From: Methylobacterium sp. Leaf104
GTDB taxonomy: Bacteria; Pseudomonadota; Alphaproteobacteria; Rhizobiales; Beijerinckiaceae
Assembly: GCF_001422885.1 (NCBI RefSeq)
Contig: NZ_LMMZ01000001.1
Span: 62,753 to 126,752, forward strand
Direction of reading: 5' to 3'
DNA: 64,000 nt
The translations under genes and the position numbers were made by a program. The notes beneath the pieces are model-generated. The model made no database searches. It saw only the letters and a list, made by a program, of their open reading frames with translations, and was not told the origin of the DNA. Shown one piece after another: positions 31,991-41,105 of this stretch. How positions within the stretch are numbered: position 1 is the first letter of the stretch; each line of letters begins with the position of its first letter.

Positions 31991-32005
31991 GTTCGTGCTT
32001 TGTTC
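31991..32005 (+). promoter_or_regulatory. LexA box (GTTC-N7-GTTC) before parC
   Basis: GTTC at 31991-31994 and GTTC at 32002-32005, separated by seven bases (GTGCTTT), match the alphaproteobacterial LexA operator. The site lies in the 53-nt recO-parC gap, 33 nt before the parC start. It suggests damage-inducible transcription of parC, in addition to read-through from recO. Confidence 0.5.
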
Positions 32006-32038
32006 TGATTTGGGTCGGTTGCGGCCCGGGAGTTCGTG

Positions 32039-34288
32039 ATGGGCCAGCCCTTCGAGCCGCCATCGGATCCCGATGGCATCGAGAGCGTCGAGCTGAAGAC
32101 CGCGCTGGAGGATCGCTACCTCGCCTACGCGCTCTCGACGATCATGCACCGGGCGCTGCCCGATGCCCGCGACGGGCTGAAGCCGGTCCATCGCCGCATC
32201 CTGTTCGCCATGCGGCTCCTGAAGCTCGACCCCAGCTCGGCCTTCAAGAAATGCGCCCGCATCGTCGGTGACGTCATCGGCAAGTATCACCCGCACGGCG
32301 ACACGGCGGCCTACGACGCCCTGGTGCGCATGGCGCAGGACTTCGCGCAGCGCTACCCGCTCGTCGACGGCCAGGGCAATTTCGGCAACATCGACGGCGA
32401 CAACGCCGCGGCGCAACGCTACACCGAGGCCCGGATGACGGAGGTGGCGCGCCTCCTCCTCGAAGGCCTCGACGACGATTCGGTGGATTTCCGCCCGAAC
32501 TACGACGGGCAGGAGGAGGAGCCGGTGGTGCTCCCCGCCGCCTTCCCGAACCTGCTCGCCAACGGCAGCCAGGGCATCGCGGTGGGCATGGCGACCTCGA
32601 TCCCGCCCCACAACGCGGCCGAACTCTGCGACGCGGCGCTCTACCTCATCACCCATCCGGAGGCGACCTCCGCCCAACTCCTGACCTTCGTGAAGGGGCC
32701 GGACTTCCCCACCGGCGGCATCCTGATCGACAGTGCCGAATCGATCACCGAGGCCTACCGCACCGGGCGCGGCGGCTTTCGCGTGCGGGCGCGCTGGGCC
32801 AAGGAGGATCTCGGGCGCGGGACCTGGACCATCGTGGTCACGGAGATCCCCTACGGCGTGCAGAAGGCGCGCCTGATCGAGAAGCTCGCGGAGCTGCTGC
32901 AGGAGCGCAAGCTGCCGCTGCTGGCCGACGTGCGCGACGAATCGGCCGAGGACGTGCGCATCGTGCTGGAGCCGCGCGCCCGCAACGTCGACCCCGTCAT
33001 CCTGATGGAATCGCTGTTCCGGCTCACCGAGCTCGAATCGCGCATCTCACTCAACATGAACGTGCTGGTGGGCGGGCTCGTGCCCCGGGTCATCGGCCTC
33101 GCCGAGGCCCTGCGCGAGTGGCTCGACCACCGCCGCGTCGTGCTCCAGCGCCGCTCGCGCCACCGCCTCGGCCAGATCGACCGCCGCCTGGAGATCCTCG
33201 GCGGCCTGCTCATCGTCTATCTCGACCTCGACGAAGTGATCCGCATCATCCGCGAGGAGGACGAGCCGAAGCCCGCCCTGATGAAGCGCTTCGAGCTGAC
33301 CGAGATCCAGGCCAACGCCATCCTCGACACGCGCCTGCGCTCCTTGCGCAAGCTCGAGGAGATGGAGATGAAGCGCGAGCTCGACGCGCTGACCCTGGAG
33401 AAGGAGGGGATCGAGGGCCTGCTCGGCTCCGACAAGCTGCAATGGGCCGACATCACCAAGCAGATCCGCGCGGTGAAGAAGACCTTCGGCCCCGAGACCA
33501 AGATCGGCGCCCGGCGCACCACCCTGGAGAACCCGCCCGACACCGCCGGCATCGACTTCACCGCCGCCATGGTGGAGCGCGAGCCGATCACCGTGATCGT
33601 CTCCAACAAGGGCTGGATCCGGGCCCTCAAGGGCCATGTCGCCGACCTGTCCGGCGTCGCCTTCAAGGGCGATGACGGCCTCAAGCTCGCCTTTCCGAGC
33701 GAGACCACGGCCAAGATCCTGGTGCTAGCCTCGAACGGCAAGGTGTTCACCCTGGAGGCCGCCAAGCTGCCGGGCGGGCGCGGCTTCGGCGACCCGATCC
33801 GCCTGATGGTGGATTTCGACGACGGCACCGAGATCGTGGCTGCCATGCCCTACCAGCCCGGGGCGAAGGTCCTCCTGGCGGCCACGGACGGGCGCGGCTT
33901 CCTGGCGCCGGCCGACGCGCTGGTCGCCAATACCCGCAAGGGCAAGGGCATCATGGGCCTCGACGCACCGGCCACCGCGGCCGTGCTGGTGCCGGCGGCG
34001 GGCGACCACGTGGCGGTGTGCAGCGCCGACCGGCTGATGCTGGTCTTCCCGTTGAGCGAATTGCCCGAGATGGTGCGGGGCAAGGGCGTCCGCCTGCAGC
34101 GCTGCCGCCAGACCACGCTCACCGACGCCCACGTCTTCACCCTGGCCGAGGGCCTGCCCTGGCGCGAGGCGGGCGGCGAGGCGCGGCTCGCCAATGCGGG
34201 CATCCTGGAGAAGTGGATCGGCCACCGGGCCGAGGCCGGCACGCTGATGACCCGGAGCTTCCCGAAATTCGAGCGGTTCGGGAAGTAG
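32039..34288 (+). CDS. parC: DNA topoisomerase IV subunit A
   Basis: This subunit cuts and rejoins DNA in the decatenating type II topoisomerase. The 749-residue product has the catalytic Tyr128 in [10 protein letters not shown] and the quinolone-determining stretch [16 protein letters not shown]. In E. coli ParC the latter has Ser80 and Glu84 where this protein has Thr and Asp. The C-terminal beta-pinwheel follows about residue 500. It is ParC rather than GyrA because of its shorter length, recO linkage and pinwheel region. A GTG at 32036 is directly before the ATG and equally possible. Confidence 0.92.
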   Translation: MGQPFEPPSDPDGIESVELKTALEDRYLAYALSTIMHRALPDARDGLKPVHRRILFAMRLLKLDPSSAFKKCARIVGDVIGKYHPHGDTAAYDALVRMAQDFAQRYPLVDGQGNFGNIDGDNAAAQRYTEARMTEVARLLLEGLDDDSVDFRPNYDGQEEEPVVLPAAFPNLLANGSQGIAVGMATSIPPHNAAELCDAALYLITHPEATSAQLLTFVKGPDFPTGGILIDSAESITEAYRTGRGGFRVRARWAKEDLGRGTWTIVVTEIPYGVQKARLIEKLAELLQERKLPLLADVRDESAEDVRIVLEPRARNVDPVILMESLFRLTELESRISLNMNVLVGGLVPRVIGLAEALREWLDHRRVVLQRRSRHRLGQIDRRLEILGGLLIVYLDLDEVIRIIREEDEPKPALMKRFELTEIQANAILDTRLRSLRKLEEMEMKRELDALTLEKEGIEGLLGSDKLQWADITKQIRAVKKTFGPETKIGARRTTLENPPDTAGIDFTAAMVEREPITVIVSNKGWIRALKGHVADLSGVAFKGDDGLKLAFPSETTAKILVLASNGKVFTLEAAKLPGGRGFGDPIRLMVDFDDGTEIVAAMPYQPGAKVLLAATDGRGFLAPADALVANTRKGKGIMGLDAPATAAVLVPAAGDHVAVCSADRLMLVFPLSELPEMVRGKGVRLQRCRQTTLTDAHVFTLAEGLPWREAGGEARLANAGILEKWIGHRAEAGTLMTRSFPKFERFGK

Positions 34289-34300
34289 GTGAGCGGACGC

Positions 34301-34314
34301 CCCAGGCGCCTGGG
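34301..34314. other. Perfect 14-bp palindrome between convergent genes
   Basis: CCCAGGCGCCTGGG lies between the parC stop and the antitoxin stop, which are convergent. It can form a short hairpin in either transcript but has no T run, so it is at best a weak terminator. Confidence 0.35.
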
Positions 34315-34323
34315 ACGTGGATC

Positions 34324-34623
34324 TCAGGTCGCCTGGCCGAGGGTTTCCTCGACGAGGCGAGGGTTGCGCTGAAGGAGCGCCAGCAGCACGCGGGCCGGTC
34401 CTTCGGGCTGGCGCCGGCGCTGTTCCCAGTTTCTCAGGGTGCCGACGGCGACACCGATCCGACGGGCGAAGGCGTCCTGCGAGAGATCGGTCGCCTTTCG
34501 GATCGCGGCGACGTCGATCTCCTGCGGAACGTGGATGGCGCACCCGGCTGCGATATCCCCGCGCGCATGGGCGGCCGCCTGGGTCAGGCTCAGCGTCAAC
34601 TCGGCGAACATCGCTTCGTCCAT
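34324..34623 (-). CDS. higA: Antitoxin / HTH regulator, HigA (NadS) family
   Basis: A 99-residue helix-turn-helix protein. The HTH covers about residues 40-75 (IRKATDLSQDAFARRIGVAVGTLRNWEQRRRQPEGPARVLL), as in HigA-2/NadS antitoxins encoded after their toxin. It starts 11 nt after the toxin stop, so the two were co-transcribed in toxin-antitoxin order. The toxin is interrupted, but this gene is intact and may still act as a repressor. Confidence 0.85.
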   Translation of the reverse strand: MDEAMFAELTLSLTQAAAHARGDIAAGCAIHVPQEIDVAAIRKATDLSQDAFARRIGVAVGTLRNWEQRRRQPEGPARVLLALLQRNPRLVEETLGQAT

Positions 34624-34634
34624 CGCTTTACTCC

Positions 34635-34961
34635 TTAGAACAAGGTCTCGACGAGACGGGCAAGGGTGCGGGCCTGATCGGGTGTCAGGTTGCCCTGGTC
34701 ATTCTTCGCGTAGGCCAGGAGCAGGTACACGCCCTTGGGGCCGACGAAGTACGAGATCACGCGGGCGCCTCCGCGCTTGCCACGTCCTGCCAAGGGAACA
34801 CGAACCTTCCGAAGGCCGCCAGTCCCCGGGATCACATCACCCGCCTATGGATGCGCCGCGAAGAAATTCACGACCGCGCTGCGCTCGGCCTCGGTCATCA
34901 CGCGTTCGGCAGAGCGCAGGTAGATCTTGGTCTCGATGACCGTATGAAGGGCGCCCGCCAT
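34635..34961 (-). pseudogene. higB: HigB/RelE-type toxin interrupted by an in-frame amber codon
   Basis: Read from the ATG at 34961, the frame gives MAGALHTVIETKIYLRSAER...FFAAHP, then a TAG at codon 39 (34847-34845), then continues in the same frame as AGDVIPGTGGLRKVRVPLAGRGKRGGARVISYFVGPKGVYLLLAYAKNDQG to the TAA at 34635. Together the two halves make a 108-codon RelE/HigB-2 toxin of normal length. The motif expected at the break is HP-E/D-AGDVIPGTGG, so one base change (for example GAG to TAG) explains it. No frameshift is needed. A GTG at 34835 could restart a 66-residue fragment lacking the N-terminal helices. Confidence 0.85.
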
Positions 34962-35166
34962 ACCTCAGACTGCGCCGTTGGCGCACGCGGGTCAACGGCA
35001 GGGCACCGGCCGCGGGCTCCGGTGAACGTCCGCCATGCGACTGCAGGCCCGTCGCCGTCCGCGCCAAACACCGACGGCAAGGCCCGGGGAACCGAGTCTT
35101 GCCGCGTAGAAAGCCTTGCCGCGCCTGGATCGTTGCGACTTGGGAAGTCCGGTCGCGCCGCTCGGG

Positions 35167-35439
35167 TCAGCGGCGGCGGAACTGGCCGCGCATCGGCGGA
35201 CGCGGACCGGCGGAGCGCTCGTCCTTGTGCCGGAACACGAGGCGGCCCTTCTCCAGGTCGTAGGGAGACATCTCGACGGTGACACGGTCGCCGGCCAGAG
35301 TCTTGATGCGGTTCTTCTTCATCTTGCCGGCCGTGTAGGCCACGATCTCGTGGCCCTGATCGAGCTGCACGCGGTAGCGCGCGTCCGGCAGGATCTCGAT
35401 CACGAGACCGTCGAACTGCATCAACTCTTCTTTCGCCAT
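35167..35439 (-). CDS. infA: Translation initiation factor IF-1
   Basis: This small S1-fold protein helps assemble the 30S initiation complex. The 90-residue product [75 protein letters not shown] is a complete IF-1, with a short Arg/Pro-rich tail of about 15 residues beyond the usual 72. The frame is open further upstream, but the ATG at 35439 is the conserved start. Confidence 0.95.
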   Translation of the reverse strand: MAKEELMQFDGLVIEILPDARYRVQLDQGHEIVAYTAGKMKKNRIKTLAGDRVTVEMSPYDLEKGRLVFRHKDERSAGPRPPMRGQFRRR

Positions 35440-35564
35440 CCACACTCTCCAGCCGGACGGCCTGAAAAGGGGCGACCCGGGACACAAAACGAAGCCGTTC
35501 GGCAAAACGCGGCGGGCGGCGGGTCCGATCCCATCGGATGCGCAACACCGGCGAGCGTTGCCCC

Positions 35565-35593
35565 GACATAATGTCCGGGCCGGCCGGAAGCAA
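35565..35593 (-). promoter_or_regulatory. Predicted infA promoter
   Basis: On the minus strand TTGCTT (35593-35588), a 17-nt spacer and TATGTC (35570-35565) form a plausible housekeeping promoter. The start of transcription would be near 35558, giving an untranslated leader of about 120 nt. The rest of the 326-nt gap 35440-35765 shows nothing else recognisable. Confidence 0.4.
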
Positions 35594-35765
35594 GCTTTTC
35601 CCGATTCAGACCGGTGATCAAGCCGGCACAATCCGCGTGAGGATTCGGCGAGGATTCGACAAGGTTTCGGAAAGACCAGGATTCGGCGCGCGCTTTCGCA
35701 CATCGCGACCCGCGAGATCGCTGCGGTCCGCCTGCGGCCGTGCCGCCGACGGCCGCGGCGCCCCG

Positions 35766-36938
35766 TCAGGGCGTGACGTCGTTGCCGACGTAGTCGATCC
35801 GCCCGTCCGGGGTCCGCTTCCAGGCCTGCAGAATGGTGGCCGGGCGGCGGGGATCGGGCTTGAGGTCGCCCCTGGCATCGTAGGCGAGGTCGCCGAGGAT
35901 CGTCCGCAGGGAACGGCCCTGGTGCAGGTAGGCGGCCACCGCCCGGCCGTCCCCCGATCCGGCACCGAGGATGCCCTGGCGCAGGATCTCGACGGCCGCG
36001 TAGGCCTGGGCGGCCACGGCGTTCGCCTCCGGGGTGCGCGGCACCTTGGCGGCCTTCCCGTCGGGCAGCCTGGGCTCGGGCAGCTTCGACTCGGAGAGCC
36101 TGGGCGGCTCGGGCGTCAGGGTCATCACCGTGCCCTCGGCCGCAGGGCCGGCCGCCTGTGGGAAGGCCGGGTCGAGGAGGCCGTCGCTGCCCACCAGCGG
36201 CGCGGTCACGCCGGCGTCGCGCAGGCCGCGCAGGAGCATGGCGGCATCCGGCGCGAGCCCCCCGAAATACACGACCTCGACCCGCGCCCGCTTCAGGCGC
36301 GCGGCCAGCCCGGAGGCGTCCCGCTCGCCGCGGGTCAGGGTCTCGAAGGCGGCCTCCGGCTGGCCGGCGGCCTTCAGGGCGCGGCTCACGCCCTCCGCGA
36401 GGCCGCGCCCGAACGGGCTCTTGTCGTGCACGAGGCCGATGCGCTGGCCGCCATGACGGCCGAGGAGGTAGGCGCCGGCGAGCCGCCCCTGCTCGGCCTC
36501 GTTCGGCACGGTGCGGAACACGTTCCACAGGCCCTTGGCCGTCAGCCCAGGATAGCCGGTGCCTGGCGTCACGGCGACGATGCCGGCCTCCTCGTAGACC
36601 GGCACGGCCAGGGCCGCGACGCCCGCACCGAAGGGGCCGACGACGAGACCGACCCGCTCGGCGGCGAATCGCCGGGCGACGGCCAGGCCCTGCTTGCCGT
36701 CGCCGGCATCGTCGGCCACCACGAGGACGAGGCGCTGCCCGTTGACGCCGCCGGCCCGGTTGAGATCGGCCACCGCCCGCTCGGCCCCGAGCCGCAGCCC
36801 CTCTCCGAAGGCGGCATCCGGGCCGGTCAGCGGGGCCGACAGCCCGATCCGGACCTGAGCCTCCACGGAGCCGGCCGTCGAACCCATCAGCAGGCCGGCG
36901 AGAGCGAGGGCGCAGGCGGTGACACGGAGGCTGGGCAT
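35766..36938 (-). CDS. ABC transporter substrate-binding protein, branched-chain amino acid type
   Basis: A 390-residue periplasmic binding protein of the LivJ-like family. It has a signal peptide ([27 protein letters not shown], cleavage near residue 27) and then [40 protein letters not shown], the typical first strand and helix. There are no permease or ATPase genes nearby, so it is an orphan and its ligand is unknown. The ATG at 36938 gives a clean signal peptide; an ATG at 36971 is within a tandem repeat and would add eleven residues. Confidence 0.82.
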   Translation of the reverse strand: MPSLRVTACALALAGLLMGSTAGSVEAQVRIGLSAPLTGPDAAFGEGLRLGAERAVADLNRAGGVNGQRLVLVVADDAGDGKQGLAVARRFAAERVGLVVGPFGAGVAALAVPVYEEAGIVAVTPGTGYPGLTAKGLWNVFRTVPNEAEQGRLAGAYLLGRHGGQRIGLVHDKSPFGRGLAEGVSRALKAAGQPEAAFETLTRGERDASGLAARLKRARVEVVYFGGLAPDAAMLLRGLRDAGVTAPLVGSDGLLDPAFPQAAGPAAEGTVMTLTPEPPRLSESKLPEPRLPDGKAAKVPRTPEANAVAAQAYAAVEILRQGILGAGSGDGRAVAAYLHQGRSLRTILGDLAYDARGDLKPDPRRPATILQAWKRTPDGRIDYVGNDVTP

Positions 36939-36946
36939 CGGGGCGC

Positions 36947-36978
36947 GGGGTCCATCGAGGCAGGGGTCCATCGAGGCA
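36947..36978. repeat. Two perfect 16-bp tandem repeats
   Basis: The unit GGGGTCCATCGAGGCA occurs twice in succession (36947-36962 and 36963-36978) in the leader of the binding-protein gene. It duplicates a potential upstream start codon on the minus strand. Probably a slippage duplication. Confidence 0.7.
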
Positions 36979-37151
36979 GGTGACGTGGCCCCACGATAGG
37001 GGTGCCCGGTCGGTGCGGGAAGTCACGCCCCGGATGTCGGCCCCATGAGGATCGCATTGCCGCGGCTGCGCGGGACCTTACCTCCTTCTCCCGGGTTTCC
37101 ATCCATGTTCCACGCAGCGGGTCCGAGCCCGCGCCGGAGTTCGTCAGGGCC

Positions 37152-37475
37152 ATGCTTTCCACCGACAACGACATCCTCGGCGCGGCCGAAGCCTGGCGGC
37201 GCGAGGGTCGCGCGGTGGCGCTCGCCACCGTCATCGAGACTTGGGGCTCGGCGCCGCGGCCGGTGGGCAGCCATCTCGTGGTCGACGGCGAGGGCAATTT
37301 CCTCGGTTCGGTCTCCGGCGGCTGCGTCGAGGGCGCGGTGATCACCGAAGGCCTGGAGGCGATCGCCGACGGTCAGGCGCGGGTGATCGAATTCGGCGTG
37401 GCCGACGAGACCGCCTGGCGGGTCGGCCTGTCCTGCGGCGGCCGCATCCGCGTCTTCGTCGAGCCGGTGGCCTGA
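37152..37475 (+). CDS. XdhC/CoxI family protein, N-terminal half
   Basis: A 107-residue protein made only of the XdhC/CoxI domain, with the conserved TVIETWGSAPRPVGSHLVVDGEGNFLGSVSGGCVEGAV and LSCGGRIRVFVEP. XdhC-type proteins bind the molybdenum cofactor, protect it during sulfuration and insert it into xanthine dehydrogenase or CO dehydrogenase type enzymes. Here the domain is separate from the Rossmann half encoded 9 nt downstream. The ATG at 37152 is chosen because conservation begins there. Confidence 0.85.
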   Translation: MLSTDNDILGAAEAWRREGRAVALATVIETWGSAPRPVGSHLVVDGEGNFLGSVSGGCVEGAVITEGLEAIADGQARVIEFGVADETAWRVGLSCGGRIRVFVEPVA

Positions 37476-37484
37476 GGCGGCGCC

Positions 37485-38186
37485 ATGCAGCTCGAAACCC
37501 TCGCGATCCTCAATGCCGAGCGCGCCGCGCGCCGGGCCGCCATCCTGGTGACGGAGCTCGACGGCGGGATGCAGCGCGTGGTGCGCGAGACCGAGATCGC
37601 CGGCGACCCCCTGGCCGACCTCCTCGCCCGCCATCTCGCCTCCGGCAAGAGCGGCCTCGCCGAGGCGGGCGGGCGCTCCGTCTTCCTCACCGTGCAGGCG
37701 CCCCCGGTACGCTTGGTGGTGATCGGCGCCGTGCATATCAGCCAGGCCCTGTGCCCGATGGCGCGCGCCCTCGACCTCGCCGTCACCGTCATCGATCCGC
37801 GCACCGCCTTCGCGACGCCGGAGCGCTTCCCCGGCATCGATCTCGTCGCCGAATGGCCGGACGACGCCCTGGCGGGGCCGGTCCCGCCCCTCGATCGCTA
37901 CTGCGCGGTGACGGCCCTGACCCACGATCCGAAGATCGACGACCCCGCCCTGGCGGCGGCGCTCCGGGCCGGCTGCTTCTACGTCGGCGCCCTCGGCTCG
38001 CGCAAAACCCACGCGGCCCGCGTCGCCCGTCTCACCCAGGCCGGATTCTCGGAAGCCGAGATCGGGCGGATCGCGGCGCCGATCGGCCTGCCCATCCAGG
38101 CCGTCAGCCCGGCCGAGATCGCCGTCTCGATCCTGGCGCAGATCATCGCCGCGCTGCGGACGCCCCCTGCCGGAGCCGCCCCGTGA
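37485..38186 (+). CDS. XdhC family protein, Rossmann half
   Basis: A 233-residue protein with the XdhC C-terminal Rossmann domain (VRLVVIGAVHISQALCPMARALDLAVTVIDPR, then CFYVGALGSRKTHAARVARL). It starts 9 nt after the N-terminal partner, and its stop overlaps the next start by 4 nt (GTGA). The two halves together match one XdhC/CoxI/PucA protein, so they probably act as a pair in molybdenum cofactor delivery. Confidence 0.88.
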   Translation: MQLETLAILNAERAARRAAILVTELDGGMQRVVRETEIAGDPLADLLARHLASGKSGLAEAGGRSVFLTVQAPPVRLVVIGAVHISQALCPMARALDLAVTVIDPRTAFATPERFPGIDLVAEWPDDALAGPVPPLDRYCAVTALTHDPKIDDPALAAALRAGCFYVGALGSRKTHAARVARLTQAGFSEAEIGRIAAPIGLPIQAVSPAEIAVSILAQIIAALRTPPAGAAP

Positions 38187-39208
38187 AGTTCGGCGCCGTC
38201 CCCACCGGCGAGGCCGCCGGGCTGATCGCCGCCCATACGGTGCGGTCCCACGACGTGACCCTGCGCAAGGGCCGGGTGATCCCGGCCGAGGACGCCGCGC
38301 GCCTCGCCGCCGCCGGCCTGTCCGAACTCGTGGCCGTCACCCTGGAGCCGGGCGACGTCGCCGAGGATGCGGCGGCCGAGCGCCTCGCCGCGCATCTCGC
38401 CGGCGCGCAGCTGCACCGCGAGCCGCCCTTCACCGGCCGCTGCAACCTGCACGCGGCCACCGCCGGGCTCCTGCAGATCGACCGGTCCGCCATCGACGCC
38501 GTCAACGGCACCGACGAGGCGATCACGGTGGCGACGCTCGCGCCCTACAAGCCGGTGGTGGCCGGCGAGATGGTCGCCACGGTCAAGATCATCCCCTACG
38601 CGGTCTCGGGCGCGGCCCTCGAGCGGGCCTGCCGCGCCGCGCCCGCGGGCGCCCTCGCCGTCGCGCCCTACTGCTTGACCCGGGTCGCCGTGGTCTCGAC
38701 CCTGCTGCCCGGCCTCAAGCCCGCGACCATCGACAAGACGCTGGCCAACCTGCGCCACCGCCTCGCCCCCACGGGGGCGGAGCTCGTCGCCGAGGCCCGG
38801 GTGCCCCATCGCCGGGAGGCCGTGGCCGACGCGATCCGGGCGGCGGTCGCGGAGGATCGGGCCGAGCTGGTGGTGGTGTTCGGCGCCTCGGCCATCGCCG
38901 ACCGGCGCGACGTGATTCCCGCCGCGATCGAGGCGGCGGACGGGCATGTCGACCACCTCGGCATGCCGGTGGACCCGGGCAATCTCCTCCTGGTCGGCCG
39001 GGTCGGCGCGGTTCCGGTCATCGGCGCGCCGGGCTGCGCGCGCTCGCCCAAGGAGAACGGCTTCGACTGGGTGCTGCACCGGCTGCTCGCCGGGCTGGCC
39101 GTGACCCGGTCCGACATCGTCGCCCTGGGCGTCGGCGGGCTCCTGATGGAGATCGTGTCGCGGCCCCAGCCCCGCTCCGGCGGCGACCCGGCCGACGAGG
39201 ATGCCTGA
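38183..39208 (+). CDS. Molybdopterin-binding protein, MoeA-like
   Basis: A 341-residue protein with a molybdopterin-binding (MoCF_biosynth-like) domain; the N-terminus KFGAVPTGEAAGLIAAHTVRSHDVTLRKGRVIPAEDAARLAAAG is shared with MoeA-like proteins of alphaproteobacteria. In many relatives this part is fused to the nucleotidyltransferase encoded 5 nt downstream; here they are separate genes. The start is a GTG at 38183 that overlaps the previous stop. It probably acts on the cofactor of an xanthine-dehydrogenase-family enzyme encoded elsewhere. Confidence 0.85.
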   Translation: MKFGAVPTGEAAGLIAAHTVRSHDVTLRKGRVIPAEDAARLAAAGLSELVAVTLEPGDVAEDAAAERLAAHLAGAQLHREPPFTGRCNLHAATAGLLQIDRSAIDAVNGTDEAITVATLAPYKPVVAGEMVATVKIIPYAVSGAALERACRAAPAGALAVAPYCLTRVAVVSTLLPGLKPATIDKTLANLRHRLAPTGAELVAEARVPHRREAVADAIRAAVAEDRAELVVVFGASAIADRRDVIPAAIEAADGHVDHLGMPVDPGNLLLVGRVGAVPVIGAPGCARSPKENGFDWVLHRLLAGLAVTRSDIVALGVGGLLMEIVSRPQPRSGGDPADEDA

Positions 39209-39213
39209 GGCCG

Positions 39214-39801
39214 ATGCCTGAACTCGGCCTCATCCTCCTCGCGGCCGGGCGGGGGACCCGCTTCGGCGCGGCGCCGAAGCTGCTGCAGCCCTTGGCCGGG
39301 CGGCCGTTGGTGCGCCACGCGGCCGAGGCCGCCATCGGCTCCGGGCTCGGCCCGGTGGTGGCGGTGCTCGGCGCCCATGCCGACCGGGTCGGCGCCGCCC
39401 TCGACGGGCTCGATCTCGTCCGAATCGTGAACCCGGCCTATGCCGGCGGCCTCGCCACCTCGCTCCAGGCCGGTCTGGCGGCCCTGCCGGCGGAGGTGGC
39501 GGGCGCGATCGTGCTCCTCGGCGACATGCCGCGCGTGACCGCCCGCCACCTCACGGACCTCGCCGAGGCCTTCCGCCGGGCGGACCCGGCCCCTTCGGCC
39601 GTGGTGCCGATCCATGCCGGCCGGCGCGGCAACCCGGTCCTCCTGAACCTGGGGCTCCTGGCGCCGGCCCTCGCCGCCCTCTCCGGCGACCAGGGGGCGG
39701 GGCGCCTGCTCGCCGGACGCGACGACGTGCTCGCATGCGCGATGGATGCGGGCGTCATCCAGGACGTCGACACGCCGGATGGCCTCGCCGCCCTCGGCTG
39801 A
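39214..39801 (+). CDS. mocA: Molybdenum cofactor cytidylyltransferase-like protein
   Basis: A 195-residue nucleotidyltransferase of the MobA/MocA type (NTP_transf_3), with the nucleotide loop LAAGRGTRFGAAPKLL and LLGDMPRV. MocA converts molybdopterin to the cytosine dinucleotide form used by xanthine-dehydrogenase-family enzymes. The gene context with XdhC favours MocA over MobA. It is the last of four closely spaced genes. Confidence 0.86.
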   Translation: MPELGLILLAAGRGTRFGAAPKLLQPLAGRPLVRHAAEAAIGSGLGPVVAVLGAHADRVGAALDGLDLVRIVNPAYAGGLATSLQAGLAALPAEVAGAIVLLGDMPRVTARHLTDLAEAFRRADPAPSAVVPIHAGRRGNPVLLNLGLLAPALAALSGDQGAGRLLAGRDDVLACAMDAGVIQDVDTPDGLAALG

Positions 39802-39807
39802 GGCCGG

Positions 39808-39981
39808 TCAGTCCTGCGCCGCGGCCCGCGCCGGGGCGCGCTTGGCCTCGGCCCGGCACCGGTCCGAGCAGTAGCGGACCTCGTCCCAGACCTGCTCCCA
39901 CTTCTTGCGCCACGCGAACGGCTTGCCGCACTGGACGCAGACCTTGGTGGGGAGATCGGCCTTCTTGCGCATCCGCGCCAT
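39808..39981 (-). CDS. DUF2256 domain protein
   Basis: A 57-residue protein, [43 protein letters not shown]..., which is the whole DUF2256 domain. The two CxxC pairs (CVQC, CSDRC) suggest a small zinc ribbon. DUF2256 genes are often found beside the photolyase/cryptochrome type encoded at 41106, which supports the call. Function is unknown. It is convergent with mocA, only 6 nt between stops. Confidence 0.85.
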   Translation of the reverse strand: MARMRKKADLPTKVCVQCGKPFAWRKKWEQVWDEVRYCSDRCRAEAKRAPARAAAQD

Positions 39982-40031
39982 CGGATCTGCTCGGTCGCTT
40001 CTGGGGAGACGTCGCGTCCATATAGGGCAGC

Positions 40032-40898
40032 CTACCGCCCGAGCTGCCCGGCCTCGCTGACCGGGACGGGGCTCCAGCGATTGAGCTGGATGTAGCCGTC
40101 GCGGGCCGCGACGACGACGTGGCGGCGGTAGCGCTGCACCACCGTCCCGGGCGAATGGCGATGGGCCTCCCGCCAGCCCTCGGCGGCCGCCACGTAGACC
40201 CGCGACTCGCCGACCCGAGCGATCGTCTCGATCGTGCCGAAGGCGCGGACGCGGCGCAGGATCGCTTCGACCTCGGACCGGAAATCCAGGGTCCGGTCGG
40301 CGTCCGTGACCCGCGGCCAGTAAGAACCGGTACCCTGGGGGGCCGGCGTTCTCCAGAGGGCGGGAAGGTCCCGGGCGACGGGGCCGGCCGCGATGCGCCG
40401 CGCCGCCATCTGGCACTTGGCGAGCAGGGTCTCGTGCGATTCCAGGGGGGCGAGCGGGAAGCGCTCCTGGGCCAGGATGTCGCCGGTGTCGAAGCCGTCC
40501 TCGGCCAGGACGTGGGCGGTGACGCCCCATTCCGGCTGCCCGTCGCTGATCGCCTTGAAGAGCGGGTAGGGCCCGCGGCCCAGGGGAAGCGGGGAGGGGT
40601 GGAAATTCAGCCCGTAGGCCGCCTGGCCGCGCCAGCCCCGGATCAGCCAGGGATAGCCGGCCACCACCAGGGCCCAGTCCCGGCCATGCGCCTCCGCGAG
40701 CCCGGAAAGGTCCTCGGGCCGCATCCGCGAGATCTGCATCGGCACGCGGTAGCGGCGGGCCTGGGCCACCACCGCCTCGTTGTGATCGTAGATCCCGTCG
40801 CAGGGCCGGGTGAACAGCTTGATCGGCGTCCAGCCCGCCCCGGTCAGGGCCTCGAACACGCCGCCGAGGAAATCGATGCCGGCAAAGGCGAACTTCAT
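40032..40898 (-). CDS. Formyltransferase family protein
   Basis: A 288-residue protein of the formyltransferase fold (methionyl-tRNA formyltransferase-like). The catalytic Asn-His-Asp triad is visible in [15 protein letters not shown] and [11 protein letters not shown]. The N-terminus [18 protein letters not shown] is the usual Rossmann start. The chromosomal fmt is normally next to def, which is absent, so the substrate is probably different, such as an amino sugar or a dedicated biosynthetic intermediate. It is divergent from the photolyase. Confidence 0.78.
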   Translation of the reverse strand: MKFAFAGIDFLGGVFEALTGAGWTPIKLFTRPCDGIYDHNEAVVAQARRYRVPMQISRMRPEDLSGLAEAHGRDWALVVAGYPWLIRGWRGQAAYGLNFHPSPLPLGRGPYPLFKAISDGQPEWGVTAHVLAEDGFDTGDILAQERFPLAPLESHETLLAKCQMAARRIAAGPVARDLPALWRTPAPQGTGSYWPRVTDADRTLDFRSEVEAILRRVRAFGTIETIARVGESRVYVAAAEGWREAHRHSPGTVVQRYRRHVVVAARDGYIQLNRWSPVPVSEAGQLGR

Positions 40899-41105
40899 GA
40901 GGCTCCCGACGGTCCTGCGACGTCACGGATCGGTCGATCCCGCGCGGCGACGGCTCCCCGTCCCCGGCTTCCGCCATACCTACCCGATCGGGAGCGAATT
41001 GGGAGCGGGCATGAGGCGGGACATCGTCGCCGAGGGACCGGGGCGCGGAAGCGCCGGCCGGGTCCGGAATCCGGCCCGCGCGCGCCTGCGCCGACACGGG
41101 GGGGC

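Noticed and set aside
34735..34923. Plus-strand open frame of 62 codons across the broken toxin gene
   Set aside because: It is antisense to the toxin and its translation has no family features.
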